From: Reticulitermes lucifugus
Taxonomy: Eukaryota > Arthropoda > Insecta > Blattodea > Rhinotermitidae
DNA: 64,000 nt
NCBI GenBank assembly: GCA_026260175.1
Contig: JAKCWW010001756.1
Coordinates: 1-64,000 of the forward strand
Reading direction: 5' to 3'
In this document: positions 61,101 through 64,000 of the stretch, piece after piece
Layout: each line of letters opens with the position of its first letter
Numbering within the stretch: the stretch's first letter is position 1
Program-made: the position numbers and the translations under genes
The notes under the pieces: model-generated
Database searches by the model: none
The model's input: only the letters and a program-made list of their open reading frames with translations
What the model was told of the DNA's origin: nothing

Positions 61101-61526
61101 TGAAATTTGTATCTTGAATAATAGAACCTGTAAATTTTTTCATCCACCCATGTAGTCTGATCTACTGACAGCATCATTAATTAAACTTTAAAACACATTA
61201 ACTTATTTTGAAACTTAAATGTTATTCAGAATTAAATCTTTAATTGTAATTAAAATTGTGAATTCCAGCATTCCTAGTCTTCAGTGATGAAGTTTTTTAT
61301 TGGCATAATATTCATTATGGTTATGTACGTTATTTGTTTCTTTGTTGGTCAGAATATTGGTAGGTTCCTTCTGGAGGTTTGTAGTCGAGAATCAGAATTG
61401 TGGGTTGTGGCTGAAGCTATTGACACAATAATGGATATATTTGGAGAGGATGAAACTGATAATGTGGCAGCAGACATTAAACTTGTAGATAAGCTGCAGG
61501 CATTGTTGCCATCACTCAAACAGAAG
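18307..61526 (+). CDS. HEATR3: HEATR3 / Symportin-1 (Syo1) orthologue, 13 of about 14 coding exons
   Basis: Thirteen exons join in frame to 615 codons (human protein 680 as I recall). The start [18 protein letters not shown] matches the basic N terminus of the family. It is followed by Arm/HEAT repeats with [51 protein letters not shown], an acidic serine-rich loop at about residues 347-375, and [22 protein letters not shown] and NIGRFLLEV near the end. Syo1/HEATR3 is a transport adaptor that binds newly made RPL5 and RPL11, carries them into the nucleus with an importin and chaperones 5S RNP assembly. HEATR3 variants in people cause a Diamond-Blackfan-like anaemia. The central charged region between the two halves is much shorter than in human. 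The last ~45-60 codons (family ends in an FI.YQ.-type helix) are not in the window. Introns 2 and 3 are huge and full of transposon relics. Confidence 0.96.
18466..19156 (+). other. HEATR3: HEATR3 intron 1 with a LINE-tail fragment
   Basis: 691 nt. Positions 18686-18900 are a decayed LINE reverse-transcriptase tail (listed separately). The rest is AT-rich and unremarkable. Confidence 0.85.
18686..18900 (+). mobile_element. LINE RT-tail fragment, 'GHVxRMGE' family
   Basis: Reads as decayed [21 protein letters not shown] and, after breaks, an RNRNY.WY-like end. This corresponds to the consensus [16 protein letters not shown]...W....M.L.EV...WI.LAQDRD.WRALVN. It shares this with copies at 33290, 36465, 41518 and 47785. 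Short, many breaks. Confidence 0.6.
19157..19329 (+). CDS. HEATR3: HEATR3 exon 2
   Basis: Acceptor TTTACAG before 19157, donor CTCAG|GTCAGT after 19329. Encodes [20 protein letters not shown]...[13 protein letters not shown], with the Arg codon split (phase 2). First Arm/HEAT repeats. Confidence 0.96.
20185..21262 (-). mobile_element. mariner-type transposase relic
   Basis: On the minus strand, in order: the N-terminal helix-turn-helix part ([40 protein letters not shown]), the first catalytic motif region (IITGDET followed by CFLHDPQTK), [13 protein letters not shown] (second Asp region, HDNAPAH in live copies) and LPYSPDI (YSPDL). Several stops and frame changes break it, for example a TGA in place of the Trp codon after GDET, so it is inactive. 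Terminal repeats were not found. It lies antisense in HEATR3 intron 2. Confidence 0.85.
22125..22197. mobile_element. Short TIR element (possible MITE core)
   Basis: GGTTACACGTGA (22125-22136) and TCACGTGTAACC (22186-22197) are perfect 12-bp inverted repeats enclosing a 49-bp centre rich in GAGAG and CTCTCT. No clear target-site duplication, so the family is not assigned. Confidence 0.6.
22583..22930 (-). mobile_element. LINE RT C-terminal tail, 'RRKANWIGH' family
   Basis: The minus strand reads, with breaks, as the familiar LINE tail: [20 protein letters not shown], then [12 protein letters not shown], a K.RI..TGRRG-like linker, [20 protein letters not shown] and RLWTCCKTD. The same tail recurs at 47244-47530. 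Decayed and 5'-truncated. Confidence 0.7.
25395..25482 (+). CDS. HEATR3: HEATR3 exon 3
   Basis: Acceptor TTTTTAG before 25395, donor GAG|GTATGG after 25482. Encodes (R)[20 protein letters not shown] and then TPLAALLQE, the best-conserved block of the protein. 88 nt, taking the reading from phase 2 to phase 0. Confidence 0.97.
25580..25874 (-). mobile_element. tRNA-derived SINE, family A (decayed, nearly full length)
   Basis: Matches family A through GTATAGCTCCACTAATTCC, AACCTTGGCACTAGATGGA, GCTTTACCCCTGGGAAAAG, CATTGCATGTGAGGCTGG and GGAATTTGAACCCCAGA (decayed B box). The left end AAAGGTAAAG is the 3' tail read on the minus strand. CpG sites are mostly lost. Confidence 0.75.
26049..26179. 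repeat. Inverted repeat, 22-bp arms
   Basis: GATTCAGGTCTTCTGGGATG (26049 on) and CATCCCAGAAGACTTGAATC (ending 26179) are complements over 22 bp with one mismatch and an 87-bp spacer. The same ATCCCAGAAGA segment occurs near 31480 and, in reverse, near 47050. The arms look like two head-to-head copies of a retroelement end. Confidence 0.7.
26623..26743 (-). mobile_element. 5'-truncated SINE, family A, with target-site duplication
   Basis: Only the 3' half is present, from the AGGTAAAA tail through GCCATGAAGGCCCAGAGGGG to GGTCAACTCCACGCCCTGA. It is flanked by TTCAGATACTGTA (26610-26622) and TTCAGGTACTGTA (26744-26756), a 13-bp duplication with one difference. The truncation is therefore an insertion product and not a later deletion. 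Confidence 0.85.
27110..28470 (-). mobile_element. LINE relic, reverse-transcriptase domain and C-terminal part
   Basis: On the minus strand: a decayed RT core ([20 protein letters not shown] region, 28.0-28.2 kb), then [20 protein letters not shown] and [20 protein letters not shown] (RT palm/thumb as in ...FKYLG..I), then [13 protein letters not shown] and, at the end, a W..RSKD.NPCRK-like tail. Many breaks, no 5' end. A different LINE family from the two RT tails elsewhere in the window. Confidence 0.75.
29636..29690 (+). repeat. CTGANGA-hairpin-GAAAC motif
   Basis: CTGAAGAT, then GAACTC, loop AGGTTAG, GAGTTC, then GAAACATG. The 6-bp stem is perfect. It resembles the CUGANGA/stem II/GAAA half of a hammerhead ribozyme. 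No enclosing stems I and III could be verified. Confidence 0.5.
30314..30473. repeat. Inverted repeat with purine-to-pyrimidine strand switch
   Basis: AAGGTAAGATGAAG (30314-30327) and CTTCATCTTACCTT (30460-30473) are perfect 14-bp complements. The left half (to about 30410) is nearly all purine (GGTGGAGAGAGGACAGAAGG) and the right half mostly pyrimidine, so the two halves can pair broadly. A second pyrimidine-rich patch follows at 30640-30700. Confidence 0.65.
31385..31500 (+). repeat. Retroelement-end module: palindrome plus hairpin motif
   Basis: AAGTCCAAGTTCTTGGACTT (31385-31404) is a perfect 20-bp palindrome. It is followed by TTGAAGATGG-GACC-GATA-GGTC-GTACC-GAAACGTTGG and then AATATCCCAGAAGAGCG. 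The same order of parts (hairpin motif, GAAACGTTGG-like, CCCAGAAGA) recurs in other dispersed copies, suggesting one retroelement end. Confidence 0.6.
31624..31712 (+). mobile_element. pogo/Tigger-type terminal fragment
   Basis: CCTCGCTTAGAGCGACACTC, GTTTATAACGACA and ACGTTATAACCGATTTCGAC are the typical end-sequence style of pogo-type elements (CTCGCTTATAACGAC...). Only one end is recognisable. Confidence 0.5.
33290..33600 (+). mobile_element. LINE RT tail and 3' end, 'GHVxRMGE' family
   Basis: Reads [20 protein letters not shown], then [17 protein letters not shown], a [10 protein letters not shown] segment and GNEPSGSV, with breaks. The 3' untranslated part (CTTCTCAAGAAGGCCTCTGC, then GTGGAGTTAATTA) matches in reverse the minus-strand copy at 41518. 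Confidence 0.75.
33700..33894 (-). repeat. Retroelement-end module with CTGANGA-hairpin-GAAA motif
   Basis: Minus strand: CTGAAGAT, GGAGG, loop CAGCAGGTT, CCTCC, GAAATGTTGG, then ACCAAACTACCCAACGTCAC. The stem is perfect. The family A-independent SINE at 33909 sits inside the flank of this element. Confidence 0.55.
33909..34191 (+). mobile_element. tRNA-derived SINE, family B, full length with 14-bp duplication
   Basis: A box GTGGCGCAGTTGGTTGAGG and B box GGTCGCGGGTTCGATTCCC are both intact, followed by a SINE body and a GGGACTGTTTTACCTT end. The perfect direct repeat CTATATGAAGTGTA at 33895-33908 and 34192-34205 defines the ends exactly. Intact promoter boxes and a perfect duplication indicate a recent insertion. 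Confidence 0.92.
34446..34713 (-). mobile_element. tRNA-derived SINE, family A, full length with 15-bp duplication
   Basis: Flanked by perfect GTTTAATTCTCTGTA repeats (34431-34445 and 34714-34728). On the minus strand the head reads GGGCCGGTATAGCGACTCGC and the B box GGGGATCGAATCCCGG; the tail is ACTTTACTT. This is the best-preserved family A copy and keeps its CpG sites. A young insertion. Confidence 0.93.
36036..36240 (+). mobile_element. tRNA-derived SINE, family C
   Basis: TGTCCGCGCGGTCTAAAGCG is an A-box-like head and GGATCGCAGGTTCGAATTCT a B box. It is followed by a short body and a GT dinucleotide run at 36193-36222. It is not a functional tRNA gene, because there is no acceptor stem pairing. 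The minus-strand fragment at 37253 shares GCGGTCTAAGGCGT. Confidence 0.7.
36193..36222. repeat. (GT)n microsatellite
   Basis: About 15 uninterrupted GT units. Confidence 0.95.
36465..36720 (+). mobile_element. LINE RT-tail fragment, 'GHVxRMGE' family
   Basis: Reads, with breaks, [13 protein letters not shown] and further decayed downstream segments ending in a GATGAACCGTCGAGATCCTT 3' part equivalent to ATGAACCTTCGGGTTCC in better copies. Confidence 0.6.
36971..36994. repeat. (TGATG)n microsatellite
   Basis: About five TGATG units in a row. Confidence 0.85.
37203..37252. other. Assembly gap (50 N)
   Basis: Exactly 50 N inside a SINE-like tRNA head, so the gap probably reflects a repeat that could not be joined. 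Lies in the CpG-normal island of intron 3. Confidence 0.98.
37253..37310 (-). mobile_element. SINE family C head fragment beside the gap
   Basis: Minus strand: CAGCGGCCGTGCGGTCTAAG, GCGTGGGTCTTCGGCCGC. The GCGGTCTAAGGCGT A-box region matches the copy at 36036. The B box would fall in the N run. Confidence 0.55.
38570..39115 (+). repeat. Tandem repeat, three ~137-bp monomers
   Basis: The anchor GT(A/G)A(G/C)TT(C)CGTG(A/G)AAAT(C/A)GG occurs at 38744, 38879 and 39017 (spacing 135 and 138). Each is followed by GTAAA.GAATTT and preceded by TTGGGTGAA(A/G)TTCGGT and CACATAATGC. Shared with 12960-13230. A frame runs through it, but its content repeats at the DNA period and has no family match. Confidence 0.7.
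41518..41830 (-). mobile_element. LINE RT tail and 3' end, 'GHVxRMGE' family
   Basis: The minus strand reads [20 protein letters not shown], an interrupted [10 protein letters not shown] linker, and [20 protein letters not shown] followed by LRVP. The 3' part contains AACCTTCGGGTTCCATAAAA and ends CATGGAGTTAGTTAATA. The best-preserved copy of this family in the window. Confidence 0.8.
43473..43496. repeat. poly-A/poly-G homopolymer junction
   Basis: About 12 A followed by nine or ten G. Similar G or C runs lie at 39403-39413 and 42196-42206. Lengths are likely imprecise in the assembly. Confidence 0.8.
45278..45425 (-). mobile_element. SINE family A, 3' half
   Basis: GTATAGCTCCACTCATTCTT, GGCAGTAGATGGAGGTGAGC and ACTCGGGGAAACAGC match family A. 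The tRNA head is replaced by the CCA/ACT microsatellite that begins right after. Confidence 0.7.
45428..45507. repeat. (CCA)n-(ACT)n microsatellite
   Basis: Compound run, CACCACCAC followed by about 13 ACT units. Confidence 0.95.
46086..46132. repeat. (AT)n(GT)n microsatellite
   Basis: About 11 AT units followed by about 12 GT units. Its open frames are spurious. Confidence 0.95.
46334..46437 (+). CDS. HEATR3: HEATR3 exon 4
   Basis: Acceptor TTGTTGCAG before 46334, donor TTGTG|GTGAGC after 46437. Encodes [34 protein letters not shown] and TG of a Cys codon. Equivalent to human ...ANETVNVLWNICE. Confidence 0.95.
46676..46925 (-). mobile_element. SINE family A, decayed
   Basis: CGCCATGAAGGTGTATGGGG, GATGCTAGATAGAGGTGAGT, CACTTTACCCATGGGGAAAG, CCCATTGAATAGGAGACT and CCAGAGCTGGTCTGGAC match family A. 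The B-box end is lost. CpG sites mostly gone. Confidence 0.75.
47244..47530 (-). mobile_element. LINE RT tail, 'RRKANWIGH' family, containing the gap
   Basis: Both sides of the N run match the relic at 22583-22930: GTCCATAGCCTCTTCCAAAG on one side and CCAACTGATCTTCTCCAT on the other. The missing bases are therefore almost surely the middle of this LINE. Confidence 0.8.
47302..47476. other. Assembly gap (175 N)
   Basis: 175 N inside a LINE tail. The equivalent stretch in the relic at 22583-22930 is of similar length, so the gap size is plausible. Confidence 0.98.
47785..48210 (+). mobile_element. LINE RT tail with GTTAG-type simple-repeat end
   Basis: [15 protein letters not shown], then [14 protein letters not shown] and [15 protein letters not shown], then decayed [11 protein letters not shown]. 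The 3' part GGGTTCCATAAAAT matches the other copies. It continues into an irregular GTTAGTTAGGCAGTNAGT run (48110-48200). Confidence 0.75.
48365..48477 (+). CDS. HEATR3: HEATR3 exon 5
   Basis: Acceptor TTTTTTCCAG before 48365, donor GTTG|GTGAGC after 48477. Encodes (C)[20 protein letters not shown] and [17 protein letters not shown]. 113 nt, moving from phase 2 to phase 1. Confidence 0.95.
48810..48947 (+). CDS. HEATR3: HEATR3 exon 6
   Basis: Acceptor GTGTTGCAG before 48810, donor TGTG|GTGAGT after 48947. Encodes (A)[20 protein letters not shown] and [19 protein letters not shown]. An internal GTAAGC at 48855 looks like a donor, but reading through it gives a colinear match to the human protein. 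Confidence 0.93.
49127..49288. mobile_element. piggyBac-type MITE, 162 bp
   Basis: Flanked by TTAA on both sides (49123-49126 and 49289-49292). It starts CCCTTTGGCACC and ends GCCCCAAAGGG, giving an 8-bp perfect TIR. TTAA target and CCCT-type ends are the hallmark of piggyBac. No transposase. Confidence 0.85.
49590..50110 (-). mobile_element. pogo/CENP-B-type transposase N-terminal fragment
   Basis: The minus strand reads, with several breaks, a helix-turn-helix part ([32 protein letters not shown]) and then the CENP-B-type domain ([17 protein letters not shown]..., compare S..MI.LKALEIA in Tigger/pogo relatives). No DDE part seen nearby. Confidence 0.55.
51026..51289 (+). CDS. HEATR3: HEATR3 exon 7
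   Basis: Acceptor TGTTGCTAG before 51026, donor GATG|GTATGT after 51289. Encodes (G)[40 protein letters not shown] and [19 protein letters not shown]. This spans the region where human HEATR3 has a longer charged insert, here only about 20 residues. Confidence 0.95.
51290..52214 (+). other. HEATR3: HEATR3 intron 7 (925 nt)
   Basis: AT-rich, nothing recognised. Confidence 0.85.
52215..52345 (+). CDS. HEATR3: HEATR3 exon 8 (acidic loop)
   Basis: Acceptor TTTTTACAG before 52215, donor GAG|GTTAGC after 52345. Encodes (D)[20 protein letters not shown] then [20 protein letters not shown]. The D/E/S-rich stretch corresponds to the acidic loop of Syo1/HEATR3 (human DPSDDEWEELSSSDESD), with possible casein-kinase-2 sites by composition. 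Confidence 0.93.
52346..53368 (+). other. HEATR3: HEATR3 intron 8 (1.0 kb)
   Basis: Nothing recognised beyond a T run at 52951-52962. Confidence 0.85.
53369..53490 (+). CDS. HEATR3: HEATR3 exon 9
   Basis: Acceptor TTCTGATAG before 53369, donor AATCA|GTAAGT after 53490. Encodes [40 protein letters not shown] and two bases of a Gln codon. Confidence 0.94.
53583..54601. mobile_element. Non-autonomous TIR DNA transposon, about 1.02 kb
   Basis: The left end CCGTATTTATCTGAATGCAG and right end (reverse complement) CCATATTTACTTGAATGCAA pair over about 25 bp. TA dinucleotides flank both ends (53581-53582 and 54602-54603), the target type of Tc1/mariner/pogo elements. Sub-terminal copies of AATCTAAGACA and TTTAAGACAACC also face each other. 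No transposase recognised. Confidence 0.75.
54347..54488. repeat. 71-bp tandem duplication inside the TIR element
   Basis: Two adjacent copies beginning CCAAGTCCAAAAAGGAAGAT at 54347 and 54418, with only a few differences. Confidence 0.9.
54795..56125 (-). mobile_element. Tigger-type (pogo superfamily) transposase relic, split by a SINE
   Basis: The minus strand reads [40 protein letters not shown] and [20 protein letters not shown], a close likeness of the Tigger DDE domain core. Further down come decayed [22 protein letters not shown] and ITPTTI.KCF.K.GF-like segments near 55500-55700. The probable terminal repeat AATAAAACTTGGATTTTACA, then TTCTGAAGGGACC lies near 54805. Several stops break it. 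Confidence 0.8.
55192..55470 (-). mobile_element. SINE family A inserted in the Tigger relic
   Basis: Near full length: TAAAAGGTAAAAGTTCATCC tail, GCCATGAAGGCCCAGAGGGG, GGAGGCTGGGTGGGCCCCAG, and B box on the minus strand GGGGATCGAATCCTGG. It separates the Tigger DDE part from its terminal region, so it is younger than the Tigger copy. Confidence 0.88.
56538..56674 (+). CDS. HEATR3: HEATR3 exon 10
   Basis: Acceptor GATTTCAG before 56538, donor ACAG|GTGGGA after 56674. Encodes (Q)[40 protein letters not shown] and AFEET. Corresponds to human [23 protein letters not shown]. Confidence 0.95.
56675..57628 (+). other. HEATR3: HEATR3 intron 10 (954 nt)
   Basis: Nothing recognised. Confidence 0.85.
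57629..57744 (+). CDS. HEATR3: HEATR3 exon 11
   Basis: Acceptor CGTTTTAG before 57629, donor CAG|GTGAGG after 57744. Encodes (E)[20 protein letters not shown] and [18 protein letters not shown]. Confidence 0.94.
57996..58121 (+). CDS. HEATR3: HEATR3 exon 12
   Basis: Acceptor ATTTTTCAG before 57996, donor AAG|GTAATG after 58121. Encodes [40 protein letters not shown] and LK. Corresponds to human ...VGVRVNVVSILGITGSVLA. Confidence 0.94.
58440..58870 (-). mobile_element. pogo/Tigger-type DNA-binding domain fragment
   Basis: The minus strand reads [20 protein letters not shown], then [20 protein letters not shown] and SVSTKLM, similar to the WPELEEEL..WV...R..G..VST.MI segment of Tigger-type CENP-B domains. 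Decayed, no catalytic part seen. Confidence 0.55.
59730..61080 (-). mobile_element. mariner-type transposase relic (second, different copy)
   Basis: The minus strand, in order: [40 protein letters not shown] (compare GS.H.I..DVL...KV.ARWVP..LT), broken catalytic region with [19 protein letters not shown] (60150-60220), and the C terminus [20 protein letters not shown] plus YYGEKWH. A segment at about 60290-60520 does not fit and may be a later insertion carrying a CTGATGA-hairpin-GAAAC motif. Broken at several points. Confidence 0.75.
60400..60440 (-). repeat. CTGANGA-hairpin-GAAAC motif
   Basis: Minus strand: CTGATGAT, GGCC, GAATCAT, GGCT, GAAACATATG. Short 4-bp stem with one G-U pair. Lies inside the second mariner relic. 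Confidence 0.45.
61353..61526 (+). CDS. HEATR3: HEATR3 exon 13 (last in window)
   Basis: Acceptor GTTGGTCAG before 61353, donor AAG|GTAAGA after 61526. Encodes [40 protein letters not shown] and [18 protein letters not shown]. Corresponds to human [30 protein letters not shown]. Reading past the donor stops after about six codons. Confidence 0.95.
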
Positions 61527-63104
61527 GTAAGATCATGCTTTGAATAACATAGTAAATGGCTACGTGTACATATACTGATGGCTGTAAGTATAGCACTGTA
61601 AGAAAGAGTCATGCAACTTCACATTCTAAGAATGCTTGTATAATAACTGTTTACGCCATACCTTCACATGCGTGATTATTTTTGAAATTGAAGTTTGGAG
61701 GAAAAGTGCATTGTTTTATAATCCTCATTAAAACATAGAGAATTTAAGTTAGCACCATTTTAGGTTTAGAAGCTTGTAATTTACACGTTATCTGTTGATG
61801 GCATTAGATTCTTTGATGTGTTATGCATCATAACACACTTCTTTATTGGATTCTAATTAATAAAAAGTGTAAGATGAATATTAAAATGATTTACAAACAT
61901 GCTTCTCGATTATTAGCAGTTGAAAACACCACCAGCATACACACATTACTTCGGACATCATTTAGTTCTGCTCCTATATATTTCAGTCTAAACTGACCAT
62001 CTTCAGGGAGACAGTTTTATGGATTCCAAGTGTCATTGCCAAGGCTTTACACTGTATAATACATTGTCACAATATTATAAAATATATACGGTGCAGTTCT
62101 ATTTTGTTTTCTTTTAGGGGTATAAGGGAGGTTTTATCTGTGTATTCCATTGTGCCATCATGTATTGCCAAGTTGTATCCTTGTGATGTCTTAACATTAA
62201 GTGAATGCTGGACACCAATAAATTCAGGTGTGGTTTTGTTCCTTCTAGATGTGGGTCTGTGGTGACGATACAGCTGCATATGCTTGTTTGTTGTGTTTCA
62301 TTGAGTTACTAGTGGAATGCAACACCAAGCATACACAGCAGTATGGTCACCATAAATTCATATCTGAGAGCAGCAAAACCACACCTGAATTTACTGGTGT
62401 TTAGCATCCACTTAATGTAAAACCCACCTAGTGTAAAACACAACAATGGTGGTTCCACTTGGCAGTACATGATGGCAAAATGGAACGGTCAGATGAGACC
62501 TGCTCATGCTTATGGAGATTTATAGCAAAATAAATGCAACAGTAATTGAAACACTGGTATATGGATTAGTAAAGTAATATGAGATTTCACTAGTAATGTT
62601 AATGTTTATTATTTCATGTGCAATTGAAATAACATTAATATCTATTGTATACTGCTATATAGACAAAGGATATGGTGTATATAAACATTCTTTTTATGCA
62701 AATTATGTTATATATATTTTACAGTATTGTGACGGTGTATTATACAGTGTAAAGCCTTGGCAGTGACACTTGGAGTTTGCAAAATTGTGTCCCTGACCTT
62801 GGACTGTCTCTTTTTTAATTAAGCTTTATGTTATAAGTTATCAGGCTTTCATAGCAGGTGCTTGTCAAATGCTGGTCTTCAGGGTTATTACACCATGTAG
62901 GATTATAAGTTTGTTCTCATGTTCTAAGGAATGTGCTGCTTGCATCTTCGGAGTAAATGAATTAGGTTTATGGCTGTTACCCTGGTTGTCTCGCTCTGAA
63001 CTCCCATTTTCCTTTCACTTGGTACAAGATTTATCCCCTCTGATTGGCCACAGTCTGTGTGACCTTCATATGTAATTGACACATCTCCTCCTGCTAATCA
63101 CTTG

Positions 63105-63200
63105 AACCAATTCACTCACCCTGAAGATGGAGGCAGCATGTCCATCTGAAACATCAGCATAAACTAGTATCCTACATGGTGTAGTAACCCCGAAGATTGT
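63105..63200 (+). repeat. Retroelement-end module with CTGANGA-hairpin-GAAAC motif
   Basis: CTGAAGATGGA, loop, TCCATCT, GAAACATCAG, then ACTAGTATCCTACATGGTGT and AGTAACCCCGAAGATTGTCA. Same order of parts as at 31385-31500 and, reversed, 33700-33830. Confidence 0.5.
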
Positions 63201-63223
63201 CATTTGAAGCTTCGTGTTAAGTA

Positions 63224-63397
63224 CAGTAAAACCCCAATTTCATGTTCCCGCATTTAGTGAAATCCCGGATTTAGTGATGATTTTTTCATGTCCCGACAAT
63301 AGCTCCGTATAAACAATGTACATCCATTTAATGAAAACCTCGATTTAGTGAAATATATTATAATCCCCCAGCAATTAATTAAATAGGGGTTTTACTG
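63224..63397. mobile_element. pogo/Tigger-type MITE, 174 bp
   Basis: Starts CAGTAAAACCCC and ends GGGGTTTTACTG (perfect 12-bp TIR), flanked by TA on both sides (63222-63223 and 63398-63399). The interior repeats ATTTAGTGAAAT, as in pogo-type ends. Complete and clean. Confidence 0.9.
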
Positions 63398-64000
63398 TAG
63401 TTGTATATTCACAAGGGACTGCTGTTATAATTTGGAATTCTGTCATTCGTCTGTCAACCCCATGTGATTATTGCAGACTCTGTCATCTCTTTGCTTTGGT
63501 TTTGTTTTCTTGTGGCTTCTGTCATAGTTTTTATTGGCAGTTTTTATGTTCTTATCCTCTGCTGTTAATTTTTGGTGTTAACAGAGTATATAAACTGATG
63601 AGAGTTTCTTGTGGTGTCCTGTGATTTGAGGCTAACTCTTTCTAATAGGTCCAAGTGAATAGGAATGTTTTCTTCTTTTGCACCTGATGACAGAAACATC
63701 CAGTGACTAAAGCATTGTGTTTCAGGAAACTCAGTATGGTAGATATTAGCCATCTAATGATTTTTAATCTTAGGGTTCCAGTGAGCGTTGCTTGTGGGTA
63801 ACTGTGATTTTAGTCGGTGGCTGTAATCACTGGTACTATTAGAAAGCTCTGCAAACTGAGGAGAGGAGGGTTATGAGAGAGGTAGTACTTTGTTATTCAT
63901 GGTGAAAATGTATTGTAGCTTGTTGTATGGGATAACTAATGTATTTAGTCATTTTCATCGTTATGCATGATTTTAGTACTGTATTTATTTAGCAATGATG

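Larger units (their letters stand above)
58122..61352 (+). other. HEATR3: HEATR3 intron 12 (3.2 kb)
   Basis: Contains a pogo-type DNA-binding relic (58440-58870) between two direct copies of TTTTGGA(C/A)CATAA(A/G)ATGCAC (58311, 59117), and a mariner-type relic (59730-61080). Confidence 0.85.
61527..64000 (+). other. HEATR3: HEATR3 intron 13 (open at window end)
   Basis: No candidate for the final exon was found. It holds retroelement-end debris at about 61980-62010 and 62860-63200 and a pogo-type MITE at 63224-63397. TTAGC(A/C)GTTGAAAACACCACC-like and simple AT patches are unclassified. Confidence 0.7.

Noticed and set aside
61527-64000. Last exon of HEATR3
   Set aside because: No acceptor followed by a plausible C-terminal sequence was found; it probably lies beyond the window.
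1-64000. CRISPR arrays, operons, bacterial or phage genes
   Set aside because: The window is spliced animal DNA; the tandem repeats present have no spacer structure.
1-64000. LTR retroelements, endogenous viruses, Polinton-like elements
   Set aside because: No long terminal repeats and no gag-, integrase-, capsid- or envelope-like segments were recognised.

Overview
The window is animal genomic DNA, almost certainly from an insect. It has long introns, GT-AG splicing, many decayed transposons, tRNA-derived SINEs and two assembly gaps. A cockroach or termite (Blattodea) is my best guess. It rests on LINE and SINE sequence types I associate with that order, and on gene-linked CpG depletion, so treat it as an inference. 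Two host genes are readable, both on the + strand.

Region 1 (1-8.2 kb) holds the 3' part of a multi-C2H2 zinc-finger transcription factor, the insect counterpart of vertebrate ZNF423/ZNF521 (Drosophila Oaz). Four exons are visible (243-575, 1337-2407, 3331-3714, 4391-5377), all joined in phase 0, followed by a long 3' UTR. The 5' exons lie outside the window. Region 2 (8.2-18.3 kb) is intergenic. I recognise no gene there, only a short minisatellite, a SINE, a ~137-bp-monomer repeat and a 294-bp foldback element.

Region 3 (18.3-61.5 kb) is HEATR3, the Symportin-1 (Syo1) orthologue, which co-imports ribosomal proteins uL18/RPL5 and uL5/RPL11 for 5S RNP assembly. Thirteen coding exons (1845 nt, 615 codons) can be joined in frame with consensus splice sites. 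The short last exon should lie beyond the window. Introns 2 (6 kb) and 3 (20.9 kb) are very large. The introns carry two mariner-type relics, a Tigger-type relic, two pogo/CENP-B-type relics, three kinds of MITE, LINE reverse-transcriptase tails of three kinds, and three tRNA-SINE families. Most lie antisense to HEATR3. Region 4 (61.5-64 kb) is the last visible intron, with a pogo-type MITE.

The most interesting patterns are these. (1) CpG density runs in alternating blocks (poor ~1-7.8 kb, normal 7.8-18.9, poor 19-30.9, normal 30.9-45.6, poor 45.6-64). They track the two gene bodies except for a 14.7-kb CpG-normal island inside HEATR3 intron 3. (2) As I recall, ZNF423 and HEATR3 are also near neighbours in human, so this may be a very old microsynteny and possibly a regulatory block. 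(3) A dispersed motif shaped like half a hammerhead ribozyme (CTGANGA, hairpin, GAAA) recurs at about seven or eight places. (4) Several insertions have clean target-site duplications that can be read directly. I recognised no LTR retroelement, endogenous virus or Polinton-like element.
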